From NCBI RefSeq assembly GCF_947487915.1, contig NZ_CANKYH010000006.1, forward strand, positions 124,001 to 188,000: a stretch of 64,000 nucleotides of DNA. Direction: 5' to 3'. The DNA comes from an uncultured Serinicoccus sp. (GTDB lineage Bacteria; Actinomycetota; Actinomycetes; Actinomycetales; Dermatophilaceae). The notes beneath the pieces were generated by a model that saw only the letters and a program-made list of their open reading frames with translations, had not been told where the DNA came from and ran no database searches. This document shows, piece after piece, positions 53,664 to 62,089 of this stretch. Numbering within the stretch: the first letter of the stretch is position 1; each line of letters begins with the position of its first letter. The position numbers and the translations under genes are program-made.

Positions 53664-55033
53664 TCCTCAACGACCTGCACTCGCGGCTCAACACCACCCG
53701 GGTCCGGACGGTTCACGCCCCGACGTCCACCGCCGACGTCGTCGCCGCGGTGCGCTCCGCGGCCGCCCAGGGCGCGTCGGTCTCGATCTGCGGCGGCCGG
53801 CACGCCATGGGTGGTCAGCAGTTCGGGGAGGACGCCGTCCAGCTCGACCTGTCCGACCTCACCGCCGTCCGTGCCTTCGACCCCGAGCGGGCGCTGCTGT
53901 CGGTGGGCGCCGGCATCCAGTGGCCGGGCCTCGTCCGTGAGCTGGAGCAGGCCTCCTCCGGGTCCTCACGCCCCCTGACCTTCCGGCAGAAGCAGACCGG
54001 TGCCGACCGGCTCAGCCTGGGCGGGGCGCTGGCGGCCAACGTGCACGGGCGTGGGTTGCGGTTCAGGCCCTTCATCGACGACGTGGAGTCCTTCGTCCTG
54101 GTCGGCGCCGAGGGCGAGATACACCACTGCTCACGGACCGAGGAGGCCGAGCTGTTCGCCCTGGCCATCGGCGGCTATGGCCTCTTCGGAGTCATCACCG
54201 AGGTCACCCTGCGGCTCGTCCCCCGCCACCACCTGCGCCGCAACGTCGAGATCCTGGACCTGCGCGAGGTGGAGCGCTCGTTCGAGGACCGCCTGCGCGC
54301 GGGTGCCACCTACGGCGACTTCCAGTTCGTCACCGATCCGCAGGCCACCGGCTTCCTCGACCGTGGCGTGCTGGCGTCCTACGTGCCGGTGCCGGACGAC
54401 GTCGTCCCGACCGCGGACCCCGTGGAGCTCACCGCCGAGCGGTGGCAGCAGCTCCTCTCCCTGGCCCACACCGACAAGGCCCGTGCCTTCGACCTCTACT
54501 CCGCGCACTACCTCAGCACCGACGGGCAGGTCTACCGCTCCGACCTGCACCAGATGGGTGTCTACGTGGACGGGTACCACGACGCCCTCGGCGGCCCGGC
54601 AGCCAGCGAGATGATCACGGAGGTCTACGTCCCCCGCGGGGAGCTCATCTCCTTCATGCGCGCCTGTCAGGAGGACTTCCGCGCCCACGACGTCGAGTGC
54701 ATCTACGGCACCGTCCGGGTGATCGAGCCGGACGACGAGAGCTTCCTGCCCTGGGCGCAGGGCGCGCGGGCGTGCGTCATCTTCAACCTGCACGTGGAGC
54801 ACGACCTCGCCGGCATCAACAAGGCCGCCGCCGACTTCCGCCGGATCATCGACCGGGCACTGGAGCGCGGCGGCTCCTTCTACCTCACCTACCACAGGTG
54901 GGCGAGCCGGTCCCAGCTGCTCGCCGCCCACCCCACCCTTCCGGCCTTCCTCGCCGAGAAGCACCGCCACGACCCCGACGACCGCTTCCAGAGCGAGTGG
55001 TACCGCCACCTGCGGCGGACCCTCGAGGACTGA
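53660..55033 (+). CDS. FAD-linked oxidase (VAO/PCMH family)
   Basis: A 457-residue flavoprotein. The PCMH-type FAD-binding domain (about 15-190) shows VSICGGRHAMGGQQ, LSVGAGIQWPGLVREL, GGALAANVHGRGLRFRPFIDD and GGYGLFGVITEVTL, the pyrophosphate and flavin contacts. His in GGRHAMGG is at the position used for covalent FAD attachment in relatives. The C-terminal half resembles sugar or alditol oxidases, but no substrate can be stated. GTG 53660 overlaps the methyltransferase stop. Confidence 0.82.
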   Translation: MILNDLHSRLNTTRVRTVHAPTSTADVVAAVRSAAAQGASVSICGGRHAMGGQQFGEDAVQLDLSDLTAVRAFDPERALLSVGAGIQWPGLVRELEQASSGSSRPLTFRQKQTGADRLSLGGALAANVHGRGLRFRPFIDDVESFVLVGAEGEIHHCSRTEEAELFALAIGGYGLFGVITEVTLRLVPRHHLRRNVEILDLREVERSFEDRLRAGATYGDFQFVTDPQATGFLDRGVLASYVPVPDDVVPTADPVELTAERWQQLLSLAHTDKARAFDLYSAHYLSTDGQVYRSDLHQMGVYVDGYHDALGGPAASEMITEVYVPRGELISFMRACQEDFRAHDVECIYGTVRVIEPDDESFLPWAQGARACVIFNLHVEHDLAGINKAAADFRRIIDRALERGGSFYLTYHRWASRSQLLAAHPTLPAFLAEKHRHDPDDRFQSEWYRHLRRTLED

Positions 55034-55061
55034 CCCGGGTCGAGGGGTCACAATCAACCGG

Positions 55062-56507
55062 GTGAGGACGACTCCAGGCGCCGCGGCAGGGTCCCCCGAC
55101 CCGCGCCGCGGCATACCCCCCGTGGACGCGCTGCTGACCGATCCCTCGGTCAGCCACCACGCCAGCCGGCTCGGCCGTCCCCGCGCGCTGGAGGTCGTGC
55201 GGGAGGTCCAGCGGCAGGCCCGCCAGGGGGCGCTCCCGGCCGCGGAGGTGGTGACCGTGGTCGCGACCCGGCTCGCCGGGCTCGCCGGGTCCCCCGGCCC
55301 CCGGCCGGTCCTCAACGCGACCGGGGTGGTCGTGCACACCAACCTGGGGCGAGCCCCGCTCAGCGAGGCGGCGCGGGCCGCCCTGGCCGACGCGTCGGGG
55401 TATGCCGACGTCGAGCTCGACCTCGCCACCGGTCGTCGCGGGCGCCGGGGCGGGTCCGTGGTCGACGCCCTGCTGCGGGCCGTGCCCGAGGCGGAGGACG
55501 CCCTCGTCGTCAACAACGGTGCCGCCGGCCTCCTGCTCGCCACGACCGCGCTCGCCGCCGGGCGCCAGGTGCTCGTCAGCCGCGGGGAGCTCGTCGAGAT
55601 CGGCGACGGCTTCCGGCTGCCCGACCTCATCGAGTCCGGCGGTGCCCGCCTGCGGGAGGTCGGCACCACCAACCGCACCCACCTGGCCGACTACGAGCAC
55701 GCTCTGGCGCAGGGATCTGGAGACGGGACCACCGGGACGGCACGGAGCTCGATCGCGGCCCTGCTCAAGGTCCACCCCAGCAACTTCCGGGTGGCCGGCT
55801 TCACCGCGAGCGTGCCCGTCGCCGACCTGGCAATGGTCGCCCACCGTGCCGGGCTCCCCCTCGTCGTCGACACCGGCAGCGGCCTGCTGGAGTCGGACCC
55901 GATGCTCACCGGCGAGCCGGACGCCCGCACCACGCTGCGCGACGGCGCCGGACTGGTGACCGCGAGCGCCGACAAGCTCCTCGGTGGCCCGCAGGCCGGC
56001 CTCATCCTCGGCGACGTCGACCTCGTCGCGCGCCTGCGTCGTCACCCGATGGCCCGGGCGCTGCGTGTCGACAAGCTCACCCTCGCCGCGCTGGAGGCCA
56101 CGCTGCGTGACCCTGCGGCAGCGCCGGTGACGGTGGCGCGCCGGGCGTCCGCCCACGAGCTGCGGGCGCGGGCGGACGCGCTCCACCGCGCGCTGGTCGA
56201 CCACGGCCTGCCCTGCGAGGTCGTCGAGCACGACGGCCGGGTGGGGGGCGGTGGCGCACCCGAGGTGCCGCTGCCCGGGTGGGCGATCGCCCTGCCCGAA
56301 GGCCTGGCCGCCCCGTTGCGCCTCGGTGACCCCGCCGTGCTGGCGCGGGTGCACGACGGGCGCTGCCTGGTGGACCCGCGCTGTGTGCCGCCCGCACAGG
56401 ACGACGTGCTGGCCGGTGCGGTCCTCGCCGCAGCCGGACGGGCCGGTGACGTCGGGGTCAAGGACGCGGGCCACGTGCCACCGACGGGTGGGCACCCGGC
56501 GCCATGA
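55062..56507 (+). CDS. selA: L-seryl-tRNA(Sec) selenium transferase
   Basis: A 481-residue PLP enzyme converting seryl-tRNA(Sec) to selenocysteyl-tRNA(Sec) with selenophosphate. NATGVVVHTNLGRAPLS and VNNGAAGLLLAT mark the family, LLKVHPSNFRVAGF is conserved, and the PLP Lys305 sits in SADKLLGGPQAG. Full length. GTG 55062 has CACAAT 7 nt upstream. Overlaps selB by ATGA. Confidence 0.97.
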   Translation: MRTTPGAAAGSPDPRRGIPPVDALLTDPSVSHHASRLGRPRALEVVREVQRQARQGALPAAEVVTVVATRLAGLAGSPGPRPVLNATGVVVHTNLGRAPLSEAARAALADASGYADVELDLATGRRGRRGGSVVDALLRAVPEAEDALVVNNGAAGLLLATTALAAGRQVLVSRGELVEIGDGFRLPDLIESGGARLREVGTTNRTHLADYEHALAQGSGDGTTGTARSSIAALLKVHPSNFRVAGFTASVPVADLAMVAHRAGLPLVVDTGSGLLESDPMLTGEPDARTTLRDGAGLVTASADKLLGGPQAGLILGDVDLVARLRRHPMARALRVDKLTLAALEATLRDPAAAPVTVARRASAHELRARADALHRALVDHGLPCEVVEHDGRVGGGGAPEVPLPGWAIALPEGLAAPLRLGDPAVLARVHDGRCLVDPRCVPPAQDDVLAGAVLAAAGRAGDVGVKDAGHVPPTGGHPAP

Positions 56508-58195
56508 GCGTCATCGCCACCGCCGGCCACGTCGACCACGGCAAGTCGGCCCTGGTCCGCGCGCTCACCGGGATCGAGCCGGACCGCTGGGAGGCCGAGC
56601 GTCGTCGCGGTCTGACCATCGATCTCGGGTATGCCTGGACCACCCTGCCCGGGGCCGGCACGGTCGCCTTCGTCGACGTCCCCGGCCACCGGCGCTTCAT
56701 CGGCAACATGCTCTCCGGCATCGGGCCGGCGGCGGGGGTGCTCCTCGTCGTCGCGGCCGACGGCGGGTGGAGCGCCCAGTCGACCGAGCACCTGCGCGCC
56801 GCCCACGCACTGCGCTTGGAGCACGGCGTCCTCGCCGTCACCCGCAGCGACCTCGCCGACCCTGACCCGACCCTCGCCGAGTCACGGTCACGCCTGCGCG
56901 GCACCAGCCTGGACGGCATACCGGCCGTCACGGTCTCGGCCCGGACCGGGACCGGCCTGGAGGGGCTGCGGGAGGAGCTCGCGGCCCTCGCCCGGCGGAT
57001 GCCGCGACCCCCCGCAGACTCCCCGGTGCGCCTGTGGGTCGACCGCAGCTTCACGGTGCGCGGTGCCGGCACCGTGGTCACCGGAACCCTGGCCGCGGGC
57101 ACCGTGCGCCCGGGCGACCACCTGGCCCTCACCACCCTGGGCGGACGGGAGCGCGACGTGGTCGTGCGAGGCGTGCACAGCATGGATCGCGCGGTCGAGG
57201 CGGCGGCCGGCCCCGCGCGGGTCGCGCTCAACCTGCGTGGGGTGGACGTCGAGGACGTGGGGCGCGGCCAGACATTGCTCTCCCCCGACCACTCGTGGTG
57301 GCCGACCGTCACGGCTGACGTGCTCCTGGACGACGACGAGCTGCCTGCAGAGGTCACCGCCCACGTCGGGACGGCTGCGGTCTCCGCCCGGCTCCGTCTG
57401 CTGGCGGGCCGGCACGCGCGGGTCTCCTGGCAGACGCCGGTGCCGCTCGCCCCCGGGGACCGCCTCATCCTGCGCGACCCCGGCCGCGAGGGCTCCCTCG
57501 TCGGCGCCCTCGTCCTCGACGCGATCACCCCTCCGCTGCGGCGCACCGGGGCCGCGCGGGCCCGGGCGTCCGCGCTCACGGCGGCGGCCGGTGCCACCAC
57601 GACGATCGCGGGCCGCGCGGTGTCCCGGGCCACCGCGAGCGCCTGGCAGCTGGGGCTGGCCGATCTGCTCGCGCGGCGCGCCGACGCCGATCCGCTCACG
57701 CCGTGGGTGGAGGAGGAGGCCGCACTGACGGAGCTGCGCCGCCGGGTCGGTATGCCGGATCTCGCCACGCTGCGCGCCGTCGCCTCGGGGTCGGGCCTGC
57801 GGGTCGAGGGTGGTCGCCTCGTGCGGCACGGCTCCGCCGCGCCGCAGGTCTCCTCCGGCCTCGACGCCCTGCTCCAGCGGCTGGCGGAGGACCCCCTCGA
57901 CGCGCCGTCCCGCCCGGAGCTGGCCGCCCTGGGCCTGGGCGTGCGCGAGATCGCGGCCGCCGCGCGGTCCCAGTCCGTGCTCCGTCTGCCGGGTGACGTC
58001 CTCCTGGGCTCGACCGCGCCGACACTGGCCGTCGGGCTGCTGCGCGACCTGCCGCAGCCGTTCACCGCCGCCCAGGCCCGGGAGAGGCTCGGGACCAGCC
58101 GGCGGGTGCTCATCCCGCTCCTCGAGCACCTCGACGCCCGCGGCCGGACGCATCGTGGGGCCGACGGTCTGCGCACGGTCACCGCGTCCGGATGA
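56504..58195 (+). CDS. selB: Selenocysteine-specific elongation factor SelB
   Basis: A 563-residue GTPase delivering Sec-tRNA to UGA codons marked by a SECIS element. G1 GHVDHGKS, G2 region RRRGLTIDLGYAW, G3 DVPGHRRF and G4 TRSD, then two beta-barrel EF-Tu-like domains (RSFTVRGAGTVVTGTL) and C-terminal winged-helix repeats that bind mRNA (about 400-563). Slightly shorter than E. coli SelB (614). Coupled to selA. Confidence 0.96.
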   Translation: MSVIATAGHVDHGKSALVRALTGIEPDRWEAERRRGLTIDLGYAWTTLPGAGTVAFVDVPGHRRFIGNMLSGIGPAAGVLLVVAADGGWSAQSTEHLRAAHALRLEHGVLAVTRSDLADPDPTLAESRSRLRGTSLDGIPAVTVSARTGTGLEGLREELAALARRMPRPPADSPVRLWVDRSFTVRGAGTVVTGTLAAGTVRPGDHLALTTLGGRERDVVVRGVHSMDRAVEAAAGPARVALNLRGVDVEDVGRGQTLLSPDHSWWPTVTADVLLDDDELPAEVTAHVGTAAVSARLRLLAGRHARVSWQTPVPLAPGDRLILRDPGREGSLVGALVLDAITPPLRRTGAARARASALTAAAGATTTIAGRAVSRATASAWQLGLADLLARRADADPLTPWVEEEAALTELRRRVGMPDLATLRAVASGSGLRVEGGRLVRHGSAAPQVSSGLDALLQRLAEDPLDAPSRPELAALGLGVREIAAAARSQSVLRLPGDVLLGSTAPTLAVGLLRDLPQPFTAAQARERLGTSRRVLIPLLEHLDARGRTHRGADGLRTVTASG

Positions 58196-58341
58196 CCGCC
58201 GCCCCTGACCAGGGCACCACCGCTGCCACGGTCCGTCCGCAGTCCCCCTCCGCCGGCCTGCCCCATACCCCGAACGACGTGAGCCCCTCTTCGCCGCCCT
58301 GCCCCCGGGCGACCTGCCTGCGGTGCCGCCCTGCCCGCTGA
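58192..58341 (+). CDS. Possible small ORF overlapping the selB stop
   Basis: ATGA overlap with the selB stop opens a 49-codon frame rich in Pro, Ala and Ser with a CPRATCLRCRPAR end. It resembles no family and may be chance in GC-rich DNA. It occupies most of the 168-bp selB-selD gap. Confidence 0.2.
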   Translation: MTAAPDQGTTAATVRPQSPSAGLPHTPNDVSPSSPPCPRATCLRCRPAR

Positions 58342-58350
58342 ACCGGCGCC

Positions 58351-58356
58351 TACGCT
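58351..58356 (+). promoter_or_regulatory. -10 element of selD (leaderless)
   Basis: TACGCT lies 7 nt before ATG 58364, so selD may be expressed independently of selAB. Confidence 0.5.
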
Positions 58357-58363
58357 GCCTCCT

Positions 58364-59398
58364 ATGACAGGCAGCCCCACCGCTCGACCACGTCTGACCA
58401 CCCTCGCTGCCGGGGGTGGGTGCGCCTGCAAGATCCCGGCCGAGCGCCTGGAACGGATGGTCGCCGGCCTGGGGTGCGGCGAGGCCCGGCGGGACGCGGT
58501 CGGCGCACCCGGCACCCTGCTCGTCGGGCTGGAGCACGGTGACGACGCCGCCGCCGTGCGCCTCGACGAAGCCTCGGGCCTCGCGGTGCTCTCCACCGCC
58601 GACTTCTTCACCCCGGTCGTGGACGACCCCTTCGACTGGGGGCGCATCGCGGCCGCCAACGCGCTGTCCGACATCTACGCCATGGGTGGCAGGCCGATCC
58701 TCGCGATCAACCTGCTCGGCTGGCCGGCCGGGCTCGACGACGAGGTGGCCCGTGAGGTGCTCCGCGGCGGCGCGGCGGTCGCCACGGAGGCAGGGTGCCC
58801 GCTCGCCGGGGGCCACTCCATCACCGCTCCCGAGCCGACCTACGGCCTGGCCGTCACCGGCACCGCGCGCATCGACGCGCTCATCAGCAACGACGCGGCG
58901 CGACCTGGCCTGCCGATCACCCTCACCAAGCCCCTGGGCACCGGCATCCTCAACAACCGGCACGGCCGCACCGGGGAGGTGCACGCCGAGGCGGTCGCGA
59001 CCATGACCGCCCTCAACCAGGCGGCCTCCGAGGCCGCGGTGGCCGCCGGCGTCCGGGCCGGGACCGACGTCACCGGCTTCGGCCTGCTCGGCCACCTGTG
59101 GAAGCTGTGCCGCGCCTCTGGCGTCGGTGCCGAGCTCGAGGTCGCCGCCGTCCCGACCATCTCGGGCGCCCGCGAGAGCCTCGCCGCGGGCTACCTGCCC
59201 GGCGGCAGCCGGCGCAACCTGGAGTGGGTGCGGCCGCACCTGCAGGTGGGAAACGGCGTGACCGAGGACGACCTGCTCCTGCTCGCCGACGCGCAGACCA
59301 GCGGCGGGCTGCTGCTCGTGGGCGAGCTCCCGCCCGGGGTCGGCACGGTCGTCGGCCGCACCCTGCCCTCGCCCCGCCCGACGCTCGCCCTGCGCTGA
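58364..59398 (+). CDS. selD: Selenophosphate synthase, Cys form
   Basis: A 344-residue enzyme making selenophosphate from selenide and ATP. The catalytic loop is GGGCACK with Cys20 and Lys23, matching Cys17/Lys20 of E. coli SelD; in some organisms the Cys is selenocysteine, here it is coded by TGC. SDIYAMGGRPILAINLLGWP, GGHSITAPEPTYGLAVTG, LTKPLGTGI and GTDVTGFGLLGHL are all present. Full length. Confidence 0.97.
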   Translation: MTGSPTARPRLTTLAAGGGCACKIPAERLERMVAGLGCGEARRDAVGAPGTLLVGLEHGDDAAAVRLDEASGLAVLSTADFFTPVVDDPFDWGRIAAANALSDIYAMGGRPILAINLLGWPAGLDDEVAREVLRGGAAVATEAGCPLAGGHSITAPEPTYGLAVTGTARIDALISNDAARPGLPITLTKPLGTGILNNRHGRTGEVHAEAVATMTALNQAASEAAVAAGVRAGTDVTGFGLLGHLWKLCRASGVGAELEVAAVPTISGARESLAAGYLPGGSRRNLEWVRPHLQVGNGVTEDDLLLLADAQTSGGLLLVGELPPGVGTVVGRTLPSPRPTLALR

Positions 59399-59460
59399 CC
59401 GGCGGGATTCCTCTCGCAGCCGGTGGGTGGTGCTTCGCGCCTCCCTCCGGACCGGAAGGG

Positions 59461-59594
59461 CGCGACTGCACGGGTATGTCGCGGAATCGCCCCGGTGGGC
59501 GACATATTCGCTGCAGTCGCGCACCAGCGGACGGAATCGCCCCGGCGGGCGACATATCCGCTGCAGTCGCGCACCAGCGGACGGGATCGCCCCG
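59461..59594. repeat. 50-bp tandem repeat with an inverted arm
   Basis: Two nearly identical 50-bp units (59482-59531, 59532-59581; two differences) and a partial third (59582-59594) begin CGG(A/G)ATCGCCCCG. Their right part, GCGACATATYCGCTGCAGTC, is complementary with one gap to the preceding 59461-59481, so each unit can form a long stem with the same left arm. It fills the gap between selD and the aldehyde dehydrogenase gene. Confidence 0.8.
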
Positions 59595-59602
59595 CGGCGA
59601 TC

Positions 59603-59608
59603 TACCGT
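59603..59608 (+). promoter_or_regulatory. -10 element of the aldehyde dehydrogenase gene (leaderless)
   Basis: TACCGT lies 6 nt before ATG 59615; the ATG is itself within a GGTATGCC motif. Confidence 0.5.
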
Positions 59609-59614
59609 GGGGGT

Positions 59615-61048
59615 ATGCCCGAGCTCACCCTCCCCCTCGTCGCCGGCTCCTCCCTCGCGGTCGGTGACACCTACGACAACGTGGACCCGGCCGACGGCTC
59701 GGTCCTCGGGCAGGTCGCCCGCGGGGGCGCCGCCGAGGTGGACCAGGCCGTCCGGGCGGCGGCGCAGGCGCAGCCCGCGTGGGCGGCGACCCCCACCGAG
59801 CAGCGGGCCGACGTCCTGACCCGCCTGGCCGCCCTCGTCGACCGGGACCGCGAGCAGCTGGCCCGCACCGAGTCCCAGGACACCGGCAAGCCGCTGTCCC
59901 AGGCCCGCGCCGACGCCACGGTCGCCGCCCGCTACTTCCGCTACTACGGGCGTGTCGTCGAGGCGGCCTACGGCGACACGATCCCGCTCGGCCCGGACAC
60001 CCACGTCTACACCCGGCGCGAGCCCTACGGCGTCGTCGGCAGCATCGTGGCCTGGAACTACCCGCTCCAGCTCGCGTCCCGCTCCATCGCCGCGGCCACC
60101 GCCACCGGCAACGCCGTCGTGCTCAAGCCGGCCGATGAGACCCCCAGGACGGCGGTGGCGCTGGCCGCCCTCGCGATGGAGGCGGGGCTCCCGGCGGGCG
60201 TGGTCAACGTCGTGCCGGGTCTGGGCGCCGAGGCGGGCGCTGCCCTGACCGCCCACCCCCAGGTGGCCCACCTCGGCTTCGTGGGCTCCACGCAGACCGG
60301 GCGGCAGGTGGCGCACGCCGCCGCGGAGCGGGTAGTCCCTGCGGTGCTGGAGCTGGGCGGCAAGTCCGCGCACGTCGTCTTCCCGGACGCGGACCTCGAC
60401 GCCGCCGCCGAGGCCATCACCCGCAGCATCCTGCAGAACGCCGGCCAGACCTGCTCCGCCGGGTCCCGGCTCGTCGTGCACGAGGACGTCCGCGCCGAGC
60501 TGGTCGCCGCGGTCGCGGACCGCTTCCGGGCGACCACCCTCGGCTCCGGGCTGGACGACCCCGACCTCGGGCCCCTCGTCTCCCTGCGCCAGCAGGAGCG
60601 GGTGCGCGGCTACGTCGAGGGCGCCTCCAGCGGGGACGTCGTCGTGGGCGGCACGGCCCCGCCGCGCGACGGCACCCTCGCCGACGGGGCGTTCTGGCTG
60701 CCCACGCTCATCGACGGGGTCGACCCGAGGGATCCGATCGCCCAGGAGGAGGTCTTCGGGCCGGTGCTCGTGACCCTGCCCTTCGAGGACGAGGCCCAGG
60801 CCCTCGCACTCGCCAACGGCACGGCATACGGGCTGATCGCCGCGCTGTGGACCCGGGACCTGTCGCGGGCGCACCGCCTGGCGGGGGCGCTCGAGGCCGG
60901 TCAGGTCTTCGTCAACACCTTCGGTGCCGGCGGCGGCGTCGAGCTGCCGTTCGGCGGGGTCAAGGCCTCCGGCTACGGCCGGGAGAAGGGGATCGAGGCG
61001 CTGGCCGGCTTCACGCACACCAAGACCGTGGTCGTCCGGCTGGGCTGA
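59615..61048 (+). CDS. Aldehyde dehydrogenase (aminobutyraldehyde/betaine-aldehyde type)
   Basis: A 477-residue NAD(P)-dependent enzyme. GVVGSIVAWNYPLQLASRS, catalytic Glu246 (VLELGGKSAHVV), nucleophile Cys280 (NAGQTCSAGSR) and EEVFGPVL are intact. Closest in pattern to gamma-aminobutyraldehyde or betaine-aldehyde dehydrogenases; the substrate cannot be fixed. ATG 59615 is chosen over earlier ATGs because the upstream frame only translates the 50-bp repeats. Confidence 0.92.
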   Translation: MPELTLPLVAGSSLAVGDTYDNVDPADGSVLGQVARGGAAEVDQAVRAAAQAQPAWAATPTEQRADVLTRLAALVDRDREQLARTESQDTGKPLSQARADATVAARYFRYYGRVVEAAYGDTIPLGPDTHVYTRREPYGVVGSIVAWNYPLQLASRSIAAATATGNAVVLKPADETPRTAVALAALAMEAGLPAGVVNVVPGLGAEAGAALTAHPQVAHLGFVGSTQTGRQVAHAAAERVVPAVLELGGKSAHVVFPDADLDAAAEAITRSILQNAGQTCSAGSRLVVHEDVRAELVAAVADRFRATTLGSGLDDPDLGPLVSLRQQERVRGYVEGASSGDVVVGGTAPPRDGTLADGAFWLPTLIDGVDPRDPIAQEEVFGPVLVTLPFEDEAQALALANGTAYGLIAALWTRDLSRAHRLAGALEAGQVFVNTFGAGGGVELPFGGVKASGYGREKGIEALAGFTHTKTVVVRLG

Positions 61049-61135
61049 GCCTCCCCCCGCAGGATGAGCCGGGGTCCGCACGGATCCCTCCACCGGTGGA
61101 TGTCCGGGCCGACGTCGGCTGGTTGACTGACGCCC

Positions 61136-62089
61136 ATGACGACACCACCTGCGCCGTCGCCGTTGGGGACCGGCATCAGCGTCCGCGGCCTCACCAAGAC
61201 CTTCGGCTCCTTCACCGCCGTCGACGACCTCAGCTTCGAGGTCGCGCCCGCCCGGGTGACCGGTTTCCTCGGTCCCAACGGCGCCGGCAAGACGACCACC
61301 CTGCGCATGCTGCTCGGCCTGGTGCGCCCCACCTCCGGGGAGGCGCTCATCGGCGGACGGAGGTATGCCGACCTGCCCGCGCCCATGGGCACCGTCGGGG
61401 CGGCCCTGGAGGCGACCGGCTTCCACCCCGGACGCAGCGGCCGCAACCACCTGCGGGTGCTCGCGGCGAGCCACGGGATCCCCGACCGCCGGGTCGACGA
61501 GCTGCTCGAGCTGGTGGGCATCCCCGCCGCCGCCCGCAAGAAGGCGGGGGGCTACTCGATGGGGATGCGTCAGCGCCTGGGCCTCGCGGCCGCGCTGCTC
61601 GGCGACCCGGACGTGCTGCTGCTCGACGAGCCCGCCAACGGCCTGGACCCCGAGGGGATCCGCTGGATGCGCGGCTTCATGCGTCACCTCGCGCAGGAGC
61701 AGGGCAAGACCGTGCTGGTCAGCTCGCACCTGCTCGGCGAGGTGGAGCAGACCGTCGAGGACGTCGTCATCATCGCCAACGGGCGGATGGCCCGCCAGGG
61801 GACCATCGACGAGCTGCGCGGCGAGCCGGCCGTGCTGGTCCGCGTCGCCGACCCGGCCGGGCTGGCCCGGGTGCTGCAGGAGGCCGGGCTCGACGTGCAG
61901 CCCGAGGACGGTGGCCTGCGGGTGACGGGTGCCGACGGCGCCTGCATCGGGGAGGCCGCGCACGCCGCCGGTCACCCGGTGCACGAGCTGCGCCCGCTCC
62001 GTACGGACCTGGAGCGCCTCTTCCTCGAGCTCACCGAGTCGCCCGAGCACCGCAACCGCAACCTCGCCACCGGGACGGAGGCCGCCTGA
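61136..62089 (+). CDS. ABC transporter ATP-binding protein (DrrA/CcmA type)
   Basis: A 317-residue ATPase: Walker A FLGPNGAGKTTTLRML, signature GYSMGMRQRLGLAAAL, Walker B LLLDEPANGLDPEG and switch His (SSHLLGEVEQ). The C-terminal 95 residues are the regulatory extension of the ABC-2 exporter subgroup. Overlaps the permease gene by one base (TGATG). Confidence 0.94.
   Translation: MTTPPAPSPLGTGISVRGLTKTFGSFTAVDDLSFEVAPARVTGFLGPNGAGKTTTLRMLLGLVRPTSGEALIGGRRYADLPAPMGTVGAALEATGFHPGRSGRNHLRVLAASHGIPDRRVDELLELVGIPAAARKKAGGYSMGMRQRLGLAAALLGDPDVLLLDEPANGLDPEGIRWMRGFMRHLAQEQGKTVLVSSHLLGEVEQTVEDVVIIANGRMARQGTIDELRGEPAVLVRVADPAGLARVLQEAGLDVQPEDGGLRVTGADGACIGEAAHAAGHPVHELRPLRTDLERLFLELTESPEHRNRNLATGTEAA

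Noticed and set aside
58364..58440. Selenocysteine at the SelD active site
   Set aside because: The codon is TGC (Cys20), not TGA.
59423..59614. N-terminal extension of the aldehyde dehydrogenase
   Set aside because: It only translates the 50-bp tandem repeats; the family N-terminus and leaderless -10 point to ATG 59615.
56888..62050. 1,720-codon minus-strand open frame opposite selB, selD, aldehyde dehydrogenase and ABC genes
   Set aside because: A shadow of well-supported plus-strand genes; it runs through the intergenic repeats and has no recognisable domain.
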